Source of the DNA: Papaver somniferum
Taxonomy: Eukaryota > Streptophyta > Magnoliopsida > Ranunculales > Papaveraceae
Assembly (NCBI RefSeq): GCF_003573695.1
Contig: NW_020639929.1
Location: forward strand, 896,406 to 960,405
Direction of reading: 5' to 3'
Length of the DNA: 64,000 bases
Part shown: positions 57,670 through 64,000 of the stretch, piece by piece
How positions within the stretch are numbered: the first letter of the stretch is position 1
Layout of the letters: every line of letters begins with the position of its first letter
Program-made: the position numbers and the translations under genes
Notes under the pieces: generated by a model
The model's input: the letters and a program-made list of their open reading frames with translations, nothing else
What the model was told of the DNA's origin: nothing
Database searches by the model: none

Positions 57670-58110
57670 AAATTATACCTCTTGGAACGCTTTGGATCAA
57701 CAAGTGCAACCTCAGAAAGCTTAGCAGCAGAAAGAGCTTTCTTAACTTCATTTGAAAGAGGACCACCACTTTCAAAACAACTACACATTAACAAATCAGG
57801 TTTAATAAAAGTAGAAACCATCCATTGGTTCACCATGTTGATGCCTAAATCTCATCGAGATCCCACTGAAACCACCACCGAATACTAAACTCTCAGAATT
57901 CAGCTGACTCATCACTTAGGTCTGTTCAACGTTCTACCAGTAATAGTATTCTCATTTGATGTTGCTGAAGTAAATTAATCCATAACAACATACATTGAAA
58001 AAATATCATCTTCAGTCTCAGAAGGACAAACCATCATTACCAGAATCACCAACAACACCTAATTCACTATCAATACTTATATCATCTGGTAAACTTAGAA
58101 TCGCTCACAG
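57670..58110 (-). pseudogene. bZIP transcription factor exon fragment
   Basis: Minus strand. From about 58110: LPDDISIDSELGVVGDSGND, then, with stops and shifts, [10 protein letters not shown], and at about 57770-57672 [20 protein letters not shown] followed by KRSKR at a splice donor (AGAG/GTATAA). This matches the first exon of plant group I bZIP proteins (VIP1, bZIP29/30, PosF21-like), in which AAKLAELALVDPKRAKR just precedes the basic region. The basic region and leucine zipper lie in later exons and are not found here. At least four stops make it a pseudogene. Confidence 0.8.
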
Positions 58111-59470
58111 TGTTATGCCCTAGATTTTTTCTTAGTAAATCAAACATACCACTTATCTTTACCAAAATTACAACGATGGCCTAATGTAATGTGGCTGAAA
58201 CTGACTATGGTGGTGTGATGCACAAGAAGAAGAAGGAAATGCAGTGGGACAATTCAATGACCAAAGGTACCAGAGGCTATATACACAGGCCATAATGGCC
58301 TATGGTTTTAAAACAGTGAGAGGCTAGTATTGTGTATTTCCTCCGACAGTTTCAATAGCTTTTTCACCTGGAAGATGACCGCCGACAAAAACAAGCAAAG
58401 CATGACCAGCTGCTAACACGGAGAGTCAAGGATACTTTACCAGATGTACCATAGGCTTTATATGCAGGCCAATAACGACCTGAGGTTTTAAAACAGTAAG
58501 AGGTTGCCATTCTGTTCTCCTCAGAGAGCTTCAAAATCTTTTTCAAATGAGAACTGACTGTCGATAAAAAATAGCGAGCAAAGCATGGCCAGCTGATAAC
58601 ATTGAGCATTCTTCACTCGGATATCTCGACATGCCAACGATAGGGGAAATAAACATGTTACTGACGAATAAGGAATTGCACATGAATAATAATTTTAGTT
58701 AAAGTGACTGTTTACGCAGCTAATTCAACTGAGCTAGTGTTGGCTACTGAATAAAGCCTAGTCATATATCGATGCCATTGTTATCATCAGAGTGAAATGA
58801 CACAACTTGAGATCTAACTGAACAGAGCTAAGCAAATGGAAAATTGATAGAGCTGTGGGAGTAGGCATGAAGTGTGTGAATAACAACAGTTTAAGTGCAA
58901 ACTCAAGATGTCAAACTCCTAGCTGCAAATGGAATCATTGTTCTGAATCCTAGTTGTACCCTGCAAGGTAACTGGCTCACTGCCTTCCCATGAAAGTGGA
59001 AAAGCAGCTAGATGACGATAAACACAGAACGGAGACGTAAATCATGTCAATTATCATAGAGAACTGTGCCTGATTAACTAGCTGTTTCTTGTGAAATTCA
59101 AATTTATGATTTTTCCTGCATATGCGACCCCCATGTATAAACAAAATAACTCAGTACAGTATACATCAAACTCATGGAAATAAGGTTGAGCCACTAACAA
59201 AATGGACATTTACAAAGCAATATGGTTTAACCCAAAATAGAAAACACTCCCACAAAGTTGGATGGATGATATAAAGACGGAATAAAAGAAAATACTAACA
59301 CAGTGTCAACAATATTGAGGTTAACACAAAGGTTACTTGTTAATGAAACTCTTTAAGTCTACAGAATGGTATGAATATTACTGCCAAAACTCAACGAAGA
59401 TTACCAGTAGTATGTATTAAGGGTTCACATCCTCCTGTAGCTGCTAGAAAGGCGAATCACAGCTTTCTGC
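58111..59470. other. Non-coding, with one diverged direct repeat
   Basis: Two blocks at about 58264-58400 and 58450-58590 share GGCTATATACACAGGCC-like and GGTTTTAAAACAGT.AGAGG sequence, spacing about 186 bases. No gene recognised on either strand. Confidence 0.45.
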
Positions 59471-59475
59471 CTCCT

Positions 59476-60662
59476 TTAACTGTCTTCAGAGATATATCCC
59501 GTATCTTCTTCCCCTAATTCTTTCAACGACACGAAGGTGTTCTTGTGAGGGAATACTTGCTGAACCTTGTAATCCAAATCCCAAAGAATTTCCGAGGTTG
59601 AAGCTTTTGTGTCATAAAGGTTGACATATTGATCATTATTATCATAAGTTAAAACACCACCACTCTTCGTAACGGCTAGTAATCCATCTTCATCAACCCT
59701 TAGCTCTTTACTCCAACCCAGCAACTGATGTTTCTCTCCCTTTTTCTTGACGTGATTATCATTCTTACTTTTTAGTACCCATATGTCGAAAAGTTCATCT
59801 CCTTGGTCGTATATAGCAATATACAACAACCCATCTAAGACCCCTATTTTCTGACCAACCAATTCCGTGTTTGGTGGCAAAGGAGGAGGTGTGAGATGTT
59901 GGCAAAACTTTTCCTCAATCAAATCGAAGGTCACAATCTTATTTACCACGCCGCCAATCCAATAAATGGCTCCACTGGCAAAGCTACCAAGTTTCTTATA
60001 ATGTGAAGAGCTGAATTCCAGATTGAAATTTCTTCCAAGGTCTCTCCATTCATTAGTGCCTAGAGTGTATATGTAGACTTCCAAAAAATTAGACTTCGAC
60101 TCATATATCCCTACAACTTTGTACTCATTTGTTGCAGAAATGTAACCGAATGGTTAAAGGGTTATAAACACAAATAGGTCTTTCAGTTTCCTGTCGAGCA
60201 AGACAGATTAAACCATTGCAGGAACCAACAAACAAAGAACCATCGCCAATTTCTGCTGTATTGATCTGTCTTTCCTCAACCTGTTCTGTTAACTCATGAT
60301 TTTGATCATCATTATATTCAAAATAGTAATATTCATCCCAACTTACAAGAATCCTCGGCAGCAAATGGATGATTGAGATGATACAGGTGCATCCGAATGA
60401 ACAATGGATCTTTAGTAACAAAACCAACAATCTTTCTCCAATTTCTGCAGACTAATTTGCAATCAAGCACCGATTCTGCTGGTAGGCTTAAAATATCTAA
60501 TCTAGTCTTGTATAGTAGTTTCTTGAAATGATCGTTGAAATGAATATCAACAGCGTTTCTCAAACTTCTGCAGATTGATTTACAATGACGGACCGATTCA
60601 ACTGGTACAAGAGCTAATATATTTAATGCGATCTCGAGTGGTAGTTTTTTGAAAGGATCCAT
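59476..60662 (-). pseudogene. F-box protein gene, frameshifted (copy 1)
   Basis: Single-exon type. The likely start is the Met at 60662 (MDPFKKLPLEIALNILALVP), not the upstream Met at 60755, because the F-box begins there. The F-box region looks doubled: PLEIALNILALVPVESVRHC.SICRSLRN, then TRLDILSLPAESVLDCKLVC RNWRKIV. About 60350 the frame shifts (after EDSCKLG) into WDEYYYFEYNDDQNHEL, SLFVGSCNGLICLARQETE, VYNPLT. Near 60140 about 75 bases are missing relative to copy 2, and the frame moves to FGYISATNEYKVVGIYESKS, then VYIYTLGTNEWRDLGRN, a typical F-box-associated domain (GSCNGL..., G..YW...), open to 59476. F-box proteins pick targets for ubiquitin ligases; this copy is broken in two places. 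Confidence 0.85.
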
Positions 60663-60849
60663 GAGGAAATCCCAACTAATCTTCGTACTGAGATACGACG
60701 ACTTGTTTAAAATGGGGATTTTGTCTGCAGAAAGAAAGAAAGAGTTAGGGTTCAAGAAAAAGAGTTTTCAGAAGTCTCGGATTGGAGATTTTAAGAAATT
60801 CTTGAAATCTTTGTACAGAGAAACAGCAATTTGATTCAAGAAATTTTAT

Positions 60850-61826
60850 TAGGGTTTTGAGGAAGGAAAATGTGTGTGGGGTGGGGGTGGGGGGGGGGGT
60901 TCACGCTTCTGGGGAGAGAGATGTTTTGACACGCGTTGATGATTTACCACTCGGTAATTACTTAACCGAACTTTCGACAGGCGGATACATTTTGGGTTAA
61001 AAACTTAAACTGCATATATGGGTCATGCAGGCTCGTTTTTTTTTTTTTTTTTGGTTGTTGTTTAAGGAACAAAGAGGAGTTTGAATTTACAATTGGGGAC
61101 AAAATAACTCATCACTGATAGCGTTTAGATTAGGAATTCCAAAGTACAAAGACTTAGTTGATATATGATGTTTAGATTAGTTTTTCTTTTTGTGCAAAAT
61201 ATTAATCAAAGTCGATGAGCAACATCAGTCGCTAAGTACGACCAACAGGAAAAAGAAAAATGAAGAAGGAATATGAGGGAGAACTTTACGGAGAAAGGAG
61301 ATGAGAGAGAGAATTCAGCCTAAATTTTAGGTAAAAACAGTATATTCACTCGGTGGAGATGCCAAAAATCGATGCCTAAAAATATTATAAGTAATTATTC
61401 AATTTGGGTCCTAAATCTAATTTAAACAAAAATCAAGATCGGAATAGTTTATTAATTGATTAAGAAAATCACCAAGTTACCTTGTATTGTTTTAAAGGAA
61501 TAATGGTGTTCAGTTTTTCTTAGTGTTTTCCCTTTTGTTCTCGGATGGTTAGAAGAGGAAGACACAGTTAAAAAATGCATGAACATGGAGTGAAAATGTG
61601 AAAACAACGTGATGTAATAACTATAGTAAATAACTTTCTAGTTTTTTACTGGCCCATTTAAATATTTAGTACTCCTTTTAAAAGATAAATATTATGAAAG
61701 TACCTAAGGAAGTCTTTTGACTTTTGTGTCAGTGTTCGAGGGGTTGGAGAAAAAATTAAGAAAAGATGCAGAAAAGAGAAACATAGAAATGAGACAGAGA
61801 CATGAAAGAGAGATTTAGAGATAGAG
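60850..61826. other. No gene recognised
   Basis: Flank of the F-box copies. A G-rich run (GGGGTGGGGGTGGGGGGGGG, about 60878-60899) and a T run (61038-61054) stand out. Confidence 0.5.
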
Positions 61827-62192
61827 CAAGGTAATTGAAATGGTTCCTCGGTCCTGTCTAGTGGAGTACCTTGTAGCGAGGAGCAATGAGCTTGGATTTG
61901 GAAATCGGTCTCATACTCGAAACCTATTTATTAGATATTTATATATAATACTCACGAGCCATGATTTATACCTAATACTCGGTCTCCTCGAGCAATTACT
62001 CGGCAAGTACTCGGTCTCCTCGGCTAATTACTCGGCGAGTACTCGGTATTCTCGGTCGATTATTCGGTCTCCTCGGTCGATTACTCGGTTTTTCATCGGA
62101 ATGACCTTGGACTCGGAAATCGCCTCGCTCATTTACCTTGTATCGAGTACTCGCCGATTACTCGGCCGAGGAGACCGATTTCGATTACTTTG
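61827..62192. mobile_element. Non-autonomous hAT-like element 4
   Basis: 366 bp. Left end CAAGGTAATTGAAATGG, right end the inverse of CAAAGTAATCGAAATCGG. Flanks AGATAGAG (61819-61826) and AGATATAG (62193-62200): an 8-bp duplication with one change. The inside is dominated by repeats of ATTACTCGG, GTACTCGG and TCTCCTCGG. It separates the two F-box copies. Confidence 0.8.
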
Positions 62193-62299
62193 AGATATAG
62201 AGGTTTAGATTTTAGAGAAGAAAGCAATAGTACTGCAACAGAAGAAGAGAAACAACAGTGCATCTATTTTTCCGTTGCCCTTTTGCCAAGTTTATATAG

Positions 62300-62984
62300 A
62301 ATCCGTACAACTTTGTACTCATTTGCTGTAGAAATTTAACCAAATCCGAACAACCAATCATCAAACTCATGAGGATTGACAAATGGGTCTATAATTTCTG
62401 GAAGCACAACATATTCTTTGGTTAAAAGGTTATAAACACAAATAGGTTTTTCAATTTCCTGTCAAGCAAGACAGAGTAACCCATTGAAGGAACCAACAAA
62501 CAAAGAACCATTACCAATTTTGTTGTATTAATCTCTCTTATTAATCGGTTTTGTTAACTCATGATTCTGATCATCGTTATATTCGAAAAGTAATATCCTC
62601 TCTCAGTTAAAGCAAGAAATCCCAAATCACATGAATCCTTGGCAGCAGATGGATGATTCAGATGATACAAGTGCATCTGAATGAATAATGGATCCTTAGA
62701 AGCAATATCAACAATATTTCTCCAATTTCTGCAGACTGATTTGCAGTCAAGCACCGATTTTGCTAGTACACGAGTTAAAATATCTAATGCAACCTCGAGC
62801 GGTATAGTTTGTTAAAATGATCCATGACGGAATTCTTAATAATCTTCATACTGAGAAACAACAACTTGTTAGGGTCTAAGAAATGGTGATGGAAACAAAA
62901 TGGGGATTTTGTCCCTAGAATGAAGGAGTTAGGTTTCAAGAAATTCTTGAAACCTTTGTATAGAGATCCAGAGGTTTGATTCAA
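62300..62984 (-). pseudogene. F-box protein gene, truncated (copy 2)
   Basis: Minus strand. The leader is alignable with copy 1 (AAGAAATTCTTGAAA.CTTTGTA), then MDHFNKL at about 62825, then VLDCKSVCRNWRNIVDIASKD, PLFIQMHLYHLNHPSAAKDS and GFLALTERGYYF. Only one F-box block is visible. It keeps a stretch lost from copy 1 (KEYVVLPEIIDPFVNPHEFD DWLFGFG, about 62420-62340) but breaks off near 62300, close to hAT-like element 4, so the whole associated domain is gone. Frameshift near 62560. Confidence 0.8.
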
Positions 62985-63009
62985 GAAATTTGTTAGGATT
63001 TTGATAAAG

Positions 63010-64000
63010 GAAACAACTGGAAAATAGGGGTTTTGAATATCTATCTGGGGAAGTGGAAAGAGATTAGCGTGATTTCTTGTATTTTGGGGGAGAGATGAGA
63101 GAAGGGTTTTTTATCTTTTATCTTCACAGACGTTAAAATAGGTTTGTATAACACTGTAACAGTATATTTTGAAGGTAAATTCTTAACCAAACTTTTGGCA
63201 CTAGGATATTAAGTGCAGATTGTGTGGGTTAGAAGGTGGGTTAAAATTCCATCCGTAGTTTTTGGGTCACACAACAATCTTTTTTCTTCTTTCTTTTTTT
63301 CTTCTATAAAATAAAATTATTTAAAAAAAAAACACCACACCATATGATAAAGATGAACAAAATATTTGGTGACATGTACCATGTTATGTATTATGTGGGT
63401 CCAAGAGAGCCCTTGTGCGCCCCACGTTGGTTGAAGCTATTACATACTACATATGTCTACCTTTCATGGATGAATATTCAGGATACAACCATCGGATGAG
63501 GAGCACATTGTGTTTATCACTAATAGAGGGTTGTTTCAAATCTATGTCGCTCGGTCTGTAAAATGTAGGATACACCTATCAGAGGCTGGTGGATAAGATA
63601 CTCAAAAATCTAAATGTTTCTTTGCCGAAATAGATTCTGAAAGTAATGACTGTAAATCTAAAGCATGGGACATCAAAACACTTAATCTAAGCATGACCCA
63701 TCAATTGAAATCACAACCATTCAAGAGAAATCATAAATCAATTCAATTTTAGTGCAAAAAGTCATATAAAGAATTAATAGAATTACCACAATGATGAAAA
63801 AGGGCTTCCTCCATCGTCCCAGTGTTGGGTTTAGCTCCTCGTATCAAAAACATGCTCAAAATATTTATTCATGGCTCCAAAGTGTTTGAAGAAAGTGAAA
63901 ATACAAGAAAAAGATAAAACAAATCAATTGCAACGTGTATAAGCGTTCCAGACTGACTGTTACAAAGGACTACAGAGAATATAAGACTGCCTCCTAAACG
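63010..64000. other. No gene recognised
   Basis: Promoter-side flank of F-box copy 2, then AT-rich sequence. No ORF over 60 codons and no repeat that I can name. Confidence 0.5.

Noticed and set aside
58364..58609. 81-codon minus-strand ORF, tested as a possible STT3B piece
   Set aside because: No STT3 segment fits; it lies in the second of two direct repeats.

Overview
This is a stretch of flowering-plant nuclear DNA, most likely a eudicot. The evidence is plant-type LTR retrotransposons with plant-mobile-domain genes, hAT-type miniature elements, and remains of NAC, bZIP, F-box and STT3B genes with introns, plus a nuclear tRNA-Ser. I cannot name the species from sequence alone. The left 60% is a repeat cluster and the right 40% is a decayed gene neighbourhood. 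Only the tRNA and perhaps one 141-codon ORF look intact.

Left part (1-38176): a set of retrotransposons inserted into one another, whose order can be read from target-site duplications (TSDs). The outermost, called C here, is a minus-strand Tat-like Ty3/gypsy element. Its LTR (37316-38176) sits inside a NAC gene. Its gag and protease lie at 37091-34473, and its protease tail, integrase tail and an antisense intron-containing gene lie at 4950-1106. Element A (4941-34472, plus strand, LTRs of about 3.6 kb) is inserted into the C protease. The A 5' LTR carries a solo LTR (6387-8568, TSD ATAGG). The A internal region is split by element E (15400-27372, TSD AAAAG), whose two LTRs are fused by an internal deletion. 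The second E LTR is split in turn by element D (17986-25815, minus strand, TSD GCCGC), a young non-coding element with 2.8-kb LTRs. Window start to 1105 is another truncated E-family LTR.

A and C share an unusual make-up. Both keep gag, protease, the integrase C-terminal tail and an antisense gene between integrase and 3' LTR, but show no reverse transcriptase, RNase H or integrase core. The antisense gene of A encodes a plant mobile domain. Both antisense genes appear to contain introns in their own orientation.

Middle part (38177-53600): a NAC pseudogene, four non-autonomous hAT-like elements with 8-bp TSDs (38909-39601, 47100-47564, 50518-51780 and, further right, 61827-62192), old copia-type LTRs (41902-46910 and 47746-48148), and AT-rich tandem repeats.

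Right part (53600-64000): minus-strand fragments of an oligosaccharyltransferase STT3B gene in an order that does not match the normal gene, a bZIP exon fragment, an intact tRNA-Ser(AGA), a small unidentified plus-strand gene with a TATA box, and two F-box pseudogenes in tandem. The NAC, bZIP, STT3B and F-box remains carry stops, frameshifts or deletions, so I see no working pathway in this window.
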